A DNA stretch of 7,507 nucleotides from Planctomycetaceae bacterium UBA4655 (GTDB lineage Bacteria > Planctomycetota > Planctomycetia > Pirellulales > UBA1268): NCBI GenBank assembly GCA_002405515.1, contig DHLZ01000299.1, positions 1 to 7,507 of the forward strand, read 5' to 3'. Under the pieces are notes generated by a model, which ran no database searches, had not been told where the DNA came from, and saw only the letters and a list, made by a program, of their open reading frames with translations. Positions 1 to 6,529 of the stretch are shown here, in pieces; positions within the stretch are counted from its first letter, which is position 1; each line of letters begins with the position of its first letter. The position numbers and the translations under genes are program-made.

Positions 1-266
1 CATCCTCGGCGGCGAGCTCCGCCATCGCCTCGACGTCGGCCGCCGCGGCGAGCGCCTCATCGAGCGGCTTCAGGATCGAGTTGATCCCCTTGAGCTCGGC
101 GACGGTCGCCTGTGCCTTGTCGGGATTGTCCCAGAAGCCGGCCTCGGCCATCGAGGCCTCGATCCGCGATGCAGACTTCTTGCGGCCCTCCCAGTCAAAG
201 GGAGTCTCGCAGTTGGAGGAGTCGGTCGCGGATCGCTTCGGAACGGTTGACGAGGGCTGTATCCAT
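1..266 (-). CDS. prfB: Peptide chain release factor 2, N-terminal part, with programmed +1 frameshift
   Basis: RF2 recognises UGA and UAA stop codons on the ribosome and triggers release of the finished protein. The gene runs off the left edge, so only about 88 residues are visible. ATG at 266 opens a 23-codon frame ending SLR/QLRDSL-type sequence and then in-frame TGA at 197-195, within CTTTGAC, the classic RF2 recoding site. After a +1 shift (CTT slips to TTT, next codon GAC) the frame stays open to position 1 and reads LDWEGRKKSASRIEASM, then EAGFWDNPDKAQ, then a leucine/alanine-rich helix. This matches the N-terminal helical domain of RF2 (compare the FWD/VWNEPERAQ region of known RF2). 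The GGQ and SPF motifs lie outside the window. In the family, low RF2 slows termination at this TGA and raises frameshifting, an autoregulatory loop. No clear ribosome binding site precedes the ATG. The gene follows dprA after 56 bases. Because of the shift, a simple ORF caller would miss it or start it too late. Confidence 0.9.
194..200 (-). promoter_or_regulatory. prfB: prfB programmed +1 frameshift site (CTTTGAC)
   Basis: Read on the minus strand the site is CTT TGA C, with TGA as the 24th codon from the ATG at 266. The P-site Leu tRNA on CUU can re-pair with UUU, and translation continues with GAC (Asp). The heptamer is identical to the site known from E. coli and many other bacteria. The upstream AGGGGG element that normally lies three bases before CTT is absent: the preceding bases read CTGCGAGACTCC. 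The site is flanked by CTCCC (204-200) and GGGAG (192-188), which could pair around a seven-base loop. Confidence 0.9.
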
Positions 267-322
267 GCACCGGATTCTACGCGGCAGTCAAGCTTCCGGA
301 ACACCCGGCTTTCTTTCGTGCT

Positions 323-1513
323 TCACGTCCGTGCGAGCCGGTTGCCCGGGAGCCGGCGGACGAGCCTTCGCATCTCGAGCACGCTCGCGGCGGCAAGCAC
401 GTTCGCGGCCGAAAGGGCCGTCGTCTCGACCACCTCGTCGATCGAGATCTCTCCGCTCCCGATGGCCTCGAGCACCTCGCGCTCGGCGGGTTCGAGCGAA
501 CGTTCGGCGGGCCGTCCCGAGGCCTCGACGCCCGGAGCGACCGCCTGTTCGAAGAGCGGCCCGAACTCTTCGAGGATGTCGTCGACGCCACCGACGAGCT
601 TCGCGCCATCCCGGATGAGCTCGTGGCAGCCCTTCGACATCCGGCAGTCGATGGGGCCGGGAACGGCGAACACCTCCCGGCCCTGCTCGCCGGCCAGCCT
701 CGCCGTGATGAGCGCGCCCGACCGCTCCGACGCCTGCACGACGACCGTGCCGAGGCACATCCCCGAGACGATCCGGTTGCGCTGGGGAAACGCGCCGACC
801 GACGGCGCAGCCAATGGAGGGCATTCGCTCAGGAGGGCGCCATGGGCGATCACCTCCTCGGCGAGCGAGACGTGCTCGGGCGGATAGATCGAGAGCACGC
901 CGCTGCCGAGCACGGCGATCGTGCGGCCGCCGGCCGCGATCGCCCCTCGGTGCGCCGCGGCGTCGATGCCGCGGGCGAGGCCGCTCACGACGGTGTAGCC
1001 GGCGCGGGCGAGGCTGCCGGCGAGCCGTTCGGCGACCTTGAGGCCGTAGGCGGTCGCGTGGCGGGCGCCGACGATCGCAACGGCAAGGTTGTCGCACGCC
1101 TGCAGTTCGCCGCGGGCGAAGAGCAGCGGCGGCGGGTCGTCGATCCGCGAGAGGAGCGGCGGATAACCCCCTTCCCGCGGCACGCCCTCGAGCAGGATCC
1201 CGACCGACCGCCGTCGACACAGCTCGATGACGCGGACGGCCTCGTCGGCAAGCCGCGGGTCGCCGATCGCCTCGATGAGCTTCGGCCCGAGCAGCCTCGG
1301 GCCCGCCCGGCCGACCTCGCGAACCGCCTCGGGGCTCGCCGAAAAAATCGCCTCCGCCGAGCCGAACCGGTCGAGGAGGATCTTCCGCGTCCGGGCTCCG
1401 ACGCCCGGCACACACGCCAGTCGCACGTGAGCCACCAGCGACGCATCGCTGACCTCATGCGAATCGTCGGGAGTCAATGGCCGGGTGGAGCGAGGCATGG
1501 CGGCAGGGTTCAC
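323..1513 (-). CDS. dprA: DNA processing protein DprA (Smf)
   Basis: DprA binds incoming single-stranded DNA in the cytoplasm and loads RecA onto it during natural transformation. It is also kept in many bacteria with no proven competence. The 396-residue product carries the whole family pattern: a helix-hairpin-helix-like N-terminal region (about 25-75, with LACVPGVGARTRKILL), then the extended Rossmann domain with AIVGARHATAYG (146-157), VVSGLARGIDAAAH (175-188), AVLGSGVLSIYPPEH (200-214), LLSE and FPQRNRIVSG (227-251), SGALITARLAGEQGREVFAVPG (265-286) and KGCHELIRDGAKLV (294-307). A C-terminal winged-helix domain covers about 340-396. The start chosen is GTG at 1513. ATG at 1498, five codons in, is equally possible, and neither has a good ribosome binding site. 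A sigma70-like promoter lies directly upstream at 1569-1541, so the gene need not depend on the esterase transcript. The stop is 56 bases from prfB. Length and motifs are those of an intact gene. Confidence 0.97.
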   Translation of the reverse strand: MNPAAMPRSTRPLTPDDSHEVSDASLVAHVRLACVPGVGARTRKILLDRFGSAEAIFSASPEAVREVGRAGPRLLGPKLIEAIGDPRLADEAVRVIELCRRRSVGILLEGVPREGGYPPLLSRIDDPPPLLFARGELQACDNLAVAIVGARHATAYGLKVAERLAGSLARAGYTVVSGLARGIDAAAHRGAIAAGGRTIAVLGSGVLSIYPPEHVSLAEEVIAHGALLSECPPLAAPSVGAFPQRNRIVSGMCLGTVVVQASERSGALITARLAGEQGREVFAVPGPIDCRMSKGCHELIRDGAKLVGGVDDILEEFGPLFEQAVAPGVEASGRPAERSLEPAEREVLEAIGSGEISIDEVVETTALSAANVLAAASVLEMRRLVRRLPGNRLART

Positions 1514-1518
1514 GGCAA

Positions 1519-1548
1519 GGCATATACTATACGGAAGTTCAATATGCC
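1519..1548. repeat. Inverted repeat GGCATAT-16-ATATGCC in the dprA leader
   Basis: Two perfect seven-base arms, GGCATAT (1519-1525) and ATATGCC (1542-1548), are separated by 16 bases. One arm covers the predicted dprA -10 box and the other lies in the expected start of the message. It could be an operator half-site pair or an mRNA hairpin. The stem is not GC-rich and has no U-tract, so it does not look like an intrinsic terminator for the esterase gene. A seven-base repeat can arise by chance. Confidence 0.3.
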
Positions 1549-1569
1549 GCGTCGCCGACCCCCCGTCAA
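1541..1569 (-). promoter_or_regulatory. Putative sigma70-type promoter of dprA
   Basis: On the minus strand TTGACG (1569-1564, five of six consensus bases) is followed after exactly 17 bases by CATATT (1546-1541, four of six). Transcription would begin near 1534, about 20 bases before the GTG start and 36 before the ATG. The region is A/T-rich compared with its surroundings. The -10 box overlaps the inverted repeat at 1519-1548. This is a sequence match only. Confidence 0.5.
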
Positions 1570-1594
1570 CCCTCGCAGCCGCCCTCCAGCGGCT

Positions 1595-3061
1595 TCACCG
1601 GCCGGAAGCCCCCGTGGCCTTCGACGCGGGCCGCCCCGGCGGCGGCAGGTGGCGGTCGGCGAAGTCGGCGAACCGCAGCCAGTCGTATTCGAGCAGGTCG
1701 TGTTTGCCCGTCCGCACGTGGTAGCCGACGTGATTTCCGACCGGCGTATTGACCGGGGGCCAGGCGACCCCGCCGAGGCCCGTGAGCCCGAAGAGCTTCC
1801 AGGCCGGCTCGGCCGCGACGGCGGCGAGGAATTCCCCCTCGGGGTCGGCCCCGGTGTCTTCGATCGCGCTCGCCACGTAGAGCGGCCGCGGCGCCGTCAT
1901 CGCCAGGAGCACGTGCGCGTCGCAGGGAAGATCCTCCACGTGGCCTGCGTAGCCGGCGAAGGCCGGGCAAAACCAGTTGGGGAATCGCTTCGTGATGTCA
2001 GCCACCGTTTCACCGACCCGCCTGCGTTCGAGCGCCGCGCCGCCGCAGCCCGAATCGTTGGAGACGACCATCGCAAACCGTTCGTCGCAGGCTCCGGCCC
2101 AGAGGGCCGCCTTGCCAAGCCGTGAGTGGCCGACCACGATCACCCGCGTGGGATCGACCTCCGGCAGCATCACGAGCCAGTCGAGGATCCGCGAGAGCCC
2201 CCAGGCACAGGCGGCGATCGCCCCCGGCTCGTCGGCCGGGAGTTCGCCCGTCACCGGCCGGCCGACCGCCGCCAGCACGCTGTCGCCGCGGCCTTCAGGA
2301 CTGTCGGGGAAGATGTCCGCGGAACAGGCCGTCGCCATGCCGTAGCCGCGGGCGAGCATCGACTCGACCGGAAACCGGCGGGAGTTGCTGCCACGCGAGG
2401 CCTCGGTCGCGCGGTTGTTCACGATGCCGGTCTTCTCGTCGTTCGGAAGCCAGGCCTGCGAGAGGCGGATCCCGGGGTCGGGGTGTTCCGCATGATTGCC
2501 TCGAAAGTTGAGCCCGACGAAGACGGGGCAGGGACCATCCCGACGTGGCAGGTACACGAGCACGTCGATCAGCCGCGACTTCGGTCCCGTGCCGATGCGG
2601 AGCCGGGCCTGCAGCCGCGTCGCCACGACGCCGTCGGCGAGCGCGGCCTCGCCCCGCTCGACCTCGCCTTCCACGTGCGTGACGGTCGGGGGCAGACGGC
2701 GGCCGTAGACGTGCTGTTCGAGCAGCGCGAGCTGGTGGGGCCGGGAGACGTTTCTCCAGGCCTCGGGCGTGGTTGCCGGCCGGCCGTCCGGCCCGGCGAG
2801 CGGGTCGGGGAGCGCGGCCAGGGTGGCGACCGCGGCGGCATCCACGGGCCTCGCATCCTGCGCCGAGGCGGTCGTCGTCGGCCCGACGACGAACAGGGCC
2901 GAGACGAACAGAATCGAAGCCGCGACGAGCGGGTCGGCCGCTGCCCGAGCGACGATGAAACGTGCTGCGATGGAGTGCGGCCGAGCTTCAGCCGGCAGCG
3001 GCCTTGAGCTCGGCGAGCTTGAAAGCCGTGCCCACGAGGCGATCCCAGTTCTTTTCGACAT
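1595..3061 (-). CDS. Secreted CE15-like glucuronoyl esterase / alpha-beta hydrolase
   Basis: CE15 enzymes cut ester links between glucuronic acid side chains of xylan and lignin alcohols, and planctomycete genomes often carry relatives of uncertain substrate. The 488-residue product has an export signal: a hydrophobic stretch at about 44-61 followed by TTTASA-QDA, with likely cleavage after residue 68. The hydrolase domain covers about 75-470. The nucleophile elbow is GHSRLGK (311-317) with Ser313, followed by FAMVVSNDSGCGGAAL (329-344). The C-terminal YHVRTGKHDLLEYDW (447-461) supplies the likely catalytic His454. In fungal CE15 the acid is Glu in a QESG context. Here the aligned position is Asp336. 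The elbow is GHSR rather than the fungal GCSR. The only ATG/GTG/TTG start in frame upstream of the signal is ATG 3061, inside the ferredoxin gene (74-base overlap), so the first 40 or so residues are uncertain. The substrate is not determined by the sequence, and acetyl xylan esterase-like activity is an alternative. Confidence 0.82.
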   Translation of the reverse strand: MSKRTGIASWARLSSSPSSRPLPAEARPHSIAARFIVARAAADPLVAASILFVSALFVVGPTTTASAQDARPVDAAAVATLAALPDPLAGPDGRPATTPEAWRNVSRPHQLALLEQHVYGRRLPPTVTHVEGEVERGEAALADGVVATRLQARLRIGTGPKSRLIDVLVYLPRRDGPCPVFVGLNFRGNHAEHPDPGIRLSQAWLPNDEKTGIVNNRATEASRGSNSRRFPVESMLARGYGMATACSADIFPDSPEGRGDSVLAAVGRPVTGELPADEPGAIAACAWGLSRILDWLVMLPEVDPTRVIVVGHSRLGKAALWAGACDERFAMVVSNDSGCGGAALERRRVGETVADITKRFPNWFCPAFAGYAGHVEDLPCDAHVLLAMTAPRPLYVASAIEDTGADPEGEFLAAVAAEPAWKLFGLTGLGGVAWPPVNTPVGNHVGYHVRTGKHDLLEYDWLRFADFADRHLPPPGRPASKATGASGR

Positions 3062-3383
3062 ATTCCGGAGGGCCGCCGATCTGGGCGACGACGTCGGCCA
3101 CCTGCTCGGTGGGCACCATCTCGATCGCGTCCCACGGGCAGACCTTGAGGTCGTAGGGGTTCGACTTCTTGCCCGGGATGTGGACGCAGACCTCGCAGCC
3201 CACGCACCGCTCTATGTCGATCTCGCACCAGCTCTGCAGGTTGTGGAAGGTGTCGTACTGCTGCACCTTGATGATGCAGTCGACGGGGCACACTTCGAGG
3301 CAGCTCTCGCAGCCGGTGCAGTTGTCGGCGTTGATGACCGCCAGTTCCTTCGGCAGCTTCTTGCGGGGACCTGCTTTGGCCAT
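2988..3383 (-). CDS. Ferredoxin with two 4Fe-4S cluster motifs
   Basis: A small (131-residue) cytoplasmic electron carrier. The first motif is canonical, CTGCESCLEVCP (Cys22, 25, 28, 32). The second begins CVGCEVC (Cys60, 63, 66), but its fourth cysteine, Cys82 in VCPWDAIEMV, comes 15 residues later instead of three, after HIPGKKSNPYDLK. Cys36 and Cys53 are extra cysteines that could help. In ordinary 2[4Fe-4S] ferredoxins the last Cys of each motif ligates the other cluster, so two clusters are likely but not certain. The N-terminus is lysine-rich and the C-terminus (about 92-131) is a helical extension with PPEYVEKNWDRLVGTAFKLAELKAA, beyond the usual ferredoxin length. The ATG at 3383 lacks a clear ribosome binding site. 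A promoter-like pair lies 45-73 bases upstream. The esterase start overlaps its last 74 bases. The redox partner is unknown. Confidence 0.92.
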   Translation of the reverse strand: MAKAGPRKKLPKELAVINADNCTGCESCLEVCPVDCIIKVQQYDTFHNLQSWCEIDIERCVGCEVCVHIPGKKSNPYDLKVCPWDAIEMVPTEQVADVVAQIGGPPEYVEKNWDRLVGTAFKLAELKAAAG

Positions 3384-3427
3384 GGTGGGGAAATCGTCCT
3401 ATGGGGCGAGGAAACTCCAGCCACACC

Positions 3428-3456
3428 ATCCTAGCCGGCCAAACCGACCCGGCCAA
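3428..3456 (-). promoter_or_regulatory. Putative sigma70-type promoter of the ferredoxin gene
   Basis: In the 111-base gap after lysA, TTGGCC (3456-3451) and TAGGAT (3433-3428) are separated by 17 bases, each matching four of six consensus bases. Transcription would start about 38 bases before the ferredoxin ATG. The gap also contains three copies of GGCCGG-like sequence that could fold in several ways. I see no convincing intrinsic terminator for lysA there. Confidence 0.38.
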
Positions 3457-3494
3457 TCGGGCTTCCGGCCGCCAGTTTTTCAGAGTCTGGCTGC

Positions 3495-4811
3495 CTACAC
3501 CGTTTCGCCGCGGACGAGGTCTTCGACCGACTGCCGGCGGCGGACGATCCGGGCCCGGCCGTCCTCCACGAGCACCTCGGCCGGCAGCGGCTTGGAGTTG
3601 TAGTTGCTCGCCATCACGAACCCGTAGGCTCCGGCGATTTCGATCACGAGCAGGTCGCCGACCGCCGCCTTCGGCAGGGCCCTCGTGGCGACGAATCCGC
3701 CGTCCGACTGCGTGAAGATGTCGCCCGACTCGCAAAGCGGTCCGCCCACGACCACCTCCTCCTGCGGCAGTCCTTCCTCACGGCTTACCCCATCCCGCGG
3801 GCAGAGACTCATCGGGTGGTAGGAGCCGTAGAGCACGGGCCGGGCGAGCGTGTTGAAGCCCGCGTCGACGAGGATGTAGGGCTTCGCCCCCTGCCGCTTC
3901 ACGGCGCGAACCTCCGTGACGACGAACCCGCTTTCGGCCGTGAGGTAGCGGCCCGGCTCGATCTCGAGACGGATGCGGTGGCCGAAGCGGTCTTCGAGCT
4001 TCCGGCGGGTCGCGTCCCAGAGCGTGAAGTAGCCCGAGAGGTCGGCATGCTCCTCCCCGGGCCGGTAGGGGATCGGCAGCCCGCCGCCGGCGGAGATCGT
4101 CGTGAGCGATCGGCCGATCTCCCCCGCGATCCGTTCGAGCGCGCCTGCCACCTCCGCGAGGTGGGCGAGGTCCGTGCCGCTGCCGATGTGCATGTGGAGG
4201 CCGCTCACCGAAAGGCCGGCCCATTCCGCCCGCCGCAGCACGTCGGCAATGTCGGCGTGCCAGATGCCGTGCTTCGAGCCCTCGCCACCGGTGTTCGTCT
4301 TCTGGCTGTGGCCGTGGCCGAAGCCTGGATTCACGCGGAGCGTGATGCTCGCGCCGGGCATCCGCTCGGCAAGCTGCTCGATCATGTCGGACGAGCCGCA
4401 GTTGACGTGGAGACCGTGCGTCACGACGGCATCGAGGCTTTCGCGGTCGAAGATGTCGGCGGTGTAGACGATCGGATGGACCGCCGGCAGGCCGTCGGCA
4501 GCGGCAGCCCGCGGGGCGTGGGGGGAGTAGCCGGCGGCAAGAGCCCGGTGGATCTCGCCGGCGCTCACGGCGTCGACCATGACCCCGAGCCGCCGCAGGA
4601 GTCCGAGCACGGCAAGGTTGGAGCAGGCCTTCTGCGCGAAGCGGATCGTGTCCCACGCCGAAAGGTCTTCGCACCGCCTGCGGATCATCGCGGCGTCGTA
4701 GACATAGAGGGGCGTGCCGTATTCGTGGGCCAGCTCCGCGACGTCCACGCCGGCGATCTGCCGGCGAATGCCGCCATGGGCGGCCATGCTCGTCTGCGTG
4801 CCGGCAATCAT
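3495..4811 (-). CDS. lysA: Diaminopimelate decarboxylase
   Basis: LysA is a PLP enzyme that decarboxylates meso-diaminopimelate to L-lysine, the last step of lysine synthesis. The 438-residue product is full length. It shows the fold-type III alanine racemase-like barrel: PLP lysine Lys61 in RFAQKACSN (57-65), the conserved NPGFGHGHSQKTNTGGE (161-177), HMHIGSG (206-212), the phosphate-binding SAGGG (240-244), EPGR (285-288), and PLCESGD (358-364) with Cys360 contributed to the partner subunit of the dimer. The C-terminal beta domain holds GAYGFVMASNYNSKPLP. Several of these strings are nearly the same as I remember in E. coli LysA. A short extra stretch, about residues 97-112 (PHAPRAAAADGLPAVH), is Ala/Pro-rich. 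The start at 4811 is supported by GGGGGAG (4825-4819) seven bases upstream and by the ATGA overlap with the preceding stop. The frame is open far upstream, but that is the shadow of the neighbouring gene. Stop is TAG. Confidence 0.96.
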   Translation of the reverse strand: MIAGTQTSMAAHGGIRRQIAGVDVAELAHEYGTPLYVYDAAMIRRRCEDLSAWDTIRFAQKACSNLAVLGLLRRLGVMVDAVSAGEIHRALAAGYSPHAPRAAAADGLPAVHPIVYTADIFDRESLDAVVTHGLHVNCGSSDMIEQLAERMPGASITLRVNPGFGHGHSQKTNTGGEGSKHGIWHADIADVLRRAEWAGLSVSGLHMHIGSGTDLAHLAEVAGALERIAGEIGRSLTTISAGGGLPIPYRPGEEHADLSGYFTLWDATRRKLEDRFGHRIRLEIEPGRYLTAESGFVVTEVRAVKRQGAKPYILVDAGFNTLARPVLYGSYHPMSLCPRDGVSREEGLPQEEVVVGGPLCESGDIFTQSDGGFVATRALPKAAVGDLLVIEIAGAYGFVMASNYNSKPLPAEVLVEDGRARIVRRRQSVEDLVRGETV

Positions 4812-6499
4812 CGAACGGCTCCCCCGAGCGGACCCACTCCGATCGGCAGGCCGCCGCCTCCGCCGGCCCCCATTCCCGAGACCGCCGCGGCGGCCTTGAG
4901 CACGCCCGAGTCGGCGGAGAGCTGCCAGGCGACTCCACGCTCGATCGGCCGCACCTGGAGCTGCACGATCGAGCTTTCCGCCGCGGCGGCAGCCTTGGCT
5001 GCGGCAGCGAGCCGGTCGGCCTGGCCCACCGCAGAGTCCTTTGCGGCCTCCGCCGCCACCGCGAGCCACTGGTCGGCCGACACCTGCACCGCCGCCATCG
5101 GGCGGCCATCCTGCGGCGGCGGCTGCTGCTGCTGGCGGAGCTGTTCGAGCCTTGCCCTGGCGTCGCCGCCCACGAGTATGTGGCAGGTCTCGGGAGCCAC
5201 CGCGATCGTGGCGTTGAGCCTGTCGCCGAGCATCGCGGCGGCATCGCTCTTCGCGAGATCGACGGAGAGGCTGTGGAGCGTCGCGTCTCCAACGCGTCCG
5301 TCGTCGAGCTTCACGTTCACGATCGGGGGAAGTTTGGCATCGGGCCCGAGCAGCTTCCGCAGCGACCCCTCGAGGCCCGGCCCGTCCTTCACGTGCATGC
5401 CGCCGGTGAACTCGATCGACGGCGGCTGCCCCTCGGCGGCGGCATTCACGAGCGACATGCTGCCGTCGAGCCGGCCGCTCGCCACCGCCGCCTTCGCGAC
5501 CGATAGCATCGATCCTGCGAGCAGTTTCGTGATCGGGTCGGAGGAATCGACGGCGGAGGAAGCGTCGATCACCGCGCCGAGCTGCGCGGCGGCCTCGGGG
5601 GGAATTTGCTGGGCGACGAACCCGCGGGCCATCGTTTTGCCTGCGGACTTCGGCATGGGCAGGGTGAGGGGCGAGCCGCCGAGGGTGGCGGCGGCTTTCG
5701 CGGCGGCCGATCCGGGAAGGCCGACCGAACGCATCTCGACGAGCACGCGGTTCTTCGCGTCGTCGAGCCGGAGGCCGAGCGTGATCGACTCGACGTCTCC
5801 CAGCGAGCCGAGCGCCGCGACGAGCGCGGTCGGATCGACGGGCTGGCCCATCTGGGCCGACCGGGCCGAGGCGGCCTCGATCTGCTTCGCGAGCTGCTCG
5901 CGGAGCGGCAGCGGCATGCGGCTCGGGAAGAGTCTCACGGCGAGCGTGAAATCCTCCGAGAGCGGAGGGATCCATTCCGTCGGGTCGTCCACGCCCGTCT
6001 TCGGCATCGCCCCGTTCCGTCCCGTCGAATCGGGCGTGAGGATCGCCCATCCTTTCTTCGTGACGACCCGCATCGTGCCGCCGGCAGGCACGGTGATCTT
6101 CCGGTCGTCGCCATCGGCTTCGGCCGGCCCGACGACGCCCGCGAGCGACCCGAGCAGTTTGTCGACGTCGGTCACCGGCAGGAAGCCGGAGCCGCCGACG
6201 GCATTGCCGTCGGCCGTGAGCACGACGCCGAACGGACGCTTCACGTCGAGGCCCACGAGCCCGCGGCCGCCGGTGATGCCGGTGAGCATCGACTCCGCGA
6301 GGATCACGAGCGTGGGATTGCCGACCTGCGTGCCGAACCAGGCGAGCTGCTTGCGGAGATCGGCGTAGCCGTCGCAGGCCACGACGGCGATCACCTCCGG
6401 CTCGGCCCTCGCCGCGGATGCCGACAGCGTCGCGGCCGCGAGGCACGACGCGACGAAAACACGAGCCCTGTCAACCGGCATGCGGGCGAGGATGGACAT
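4808..6499 (-). CDS. Secreted Ala-rich protein of unknown function
   Basis: I do not recognise a named family. The 563-residue product has a clear signal peptide: Arg-containing n-region, hydrophobic VFVASCLAAATLSASA and likely cleavage at ARA-EPE (after residue 32). The mature part contains the pattern RPFGVVLTADG (88-98), GFLPVTDVDKLLGSLAGV (105-122), and a KKGWAIL strand (148-154), resembling secreted proteins I associate with planctomycetes, possibly built of repeated alpha/beta units. That resemblance is from memory. The C-terminal third is low complexity: QQQQPPP near 456-462, Ala-rich helices (AAAAKAAAAAESS), and a Gly-rich tail near the end. There is one Cys in the mature N-terminal part (Cys42) and no catalytic motif I can name. 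The start is well supported: AAGGAG (6512-6507) lies seven bases before ATG 6499. A second ATG at 6481 would shorten the signal. The stop overlaps the lysA start (ATGA), so the two are translationally coupled although no functional link is evident. Confidence 0.9.
   Translation of the reverse strand: MSILARMPVDRARVFVASCLAAATLSASAARAEPEVIAVVACDGYADLRKQLAWFGTQVGNPTLVILAESMLTGITGGRGLVGLDVKRPFGVVLTADGNAVGGSGFLPVTDVDKLLGSLAGVVGPAEADGDDRKITVPAGGTMRVVTKKGWAILTPDSTGRNGAMPKTGVDDPTEWIPPLSEDFTLAVRLFPSRMPLPLREQLAKQIEAASARSAQMGQPVDPTALVAALGSLGDVESITLGLRLDDAKNRVLVEMRSVGLPGSAAAKAAATLGGSPLTLPMPKSAGKTMARGFVAQQIPPEAAAQLGAVIDASSAVDSSDPITKLLAGSMLSVAKAAVASGRLDGSMSLVNAAAEGQPPSIEFTGGMHVKDGPGLEGSLRKLLGPDAKLPPIVNVKLDDGRVGDATLHSLSVDLAKSDAAAMLGDRLNATIAVAPETCHILVGGDARARLEQLRQQQQPPPQDGRPMAAVQVSADQWLAVAAEAAKDSAVGQADRLAAAAKAAAAAESSIVQLQVRPIERGVAWQLSADSGVLKAAAAVSGMGAGGGGGLPIGVGPLGGAVR
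4819..4825 (-). promoter_or_regulatory. Ribosome binding site GGGGGAG deciding the lysA start
   Basis: The site lies inside the last codons of the upstream secreted-protein gene, seven bases before ATG 4811. It supports this start over the in-frame ATG eight codons later, which has no comparable sequence. Confidence 0.65.
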
Positions 6500-6506
6500 C
6501 GACGGT

Positions 6507-6512
6507 CTCCTT
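6507..6512 (-). promoter_or_regulatory. Strong ribosome binding site AAGGAG deciding the start at 6499
   Basis: AAGGAG on the minus strand with a seven-base spacer to ATG 6499. It is one of only two good Shine-Dalgarno sequences in the window (the other is GGGGGAG before lysA), and it favours ATG 6499 over ATG 6481. Confidence 0.8.
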
Positions 6513-6529
6513 CGGGATCGATTCGGGTC

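Noticed and set aside
195..197. In-frame TGA as a sign that prfB is a pseudogene
   Set aside because: The stop lies in the exact CTTTGAC recoding heptamer at the conserved location and the RF2 frame resumes intact in +1.
280..318. Possible hairpin or terminator between dprA and prfB (CCGG repeats around AACAC)
   Set aside because: The paired arms are only about four bases with bulges and there is no U-tract.
623..2125. Plus-strand 500-codon frame across dprA and the esterase
   Set aside because: Arg/Ala/Gly-rich shadow without recognisable motifs, opposite two genes with full family signatures.
3435..3475. Repeated GGCCGG sequence after lysA as an intrinsic terminator
   Set aside because: GGCC is self-complementary and common in GC-rich DNA. 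No single stable stem followed by a minus-strand U-run is seen.
3816..6368. Plus-strand open frame of 850 codons antisense to lysA and the secreted-protein gene
   Set aside because: It is a high-GC shadow frame: Ser/Arg/Ala/Pro-rich with no domain, fully opposite two genes with clear motifs, ribosome binding sites and signal peptide.
3495..6446. Minus-strand 983-codon frame that would make LysA a large fusion
   Set aside because: The N-terminal half is Arg-rich out-of-frame translation of the secreted-protein gene. The LysA homology begins right after ATG 4811, which has a ribosome binding site and an ATGA overlap.
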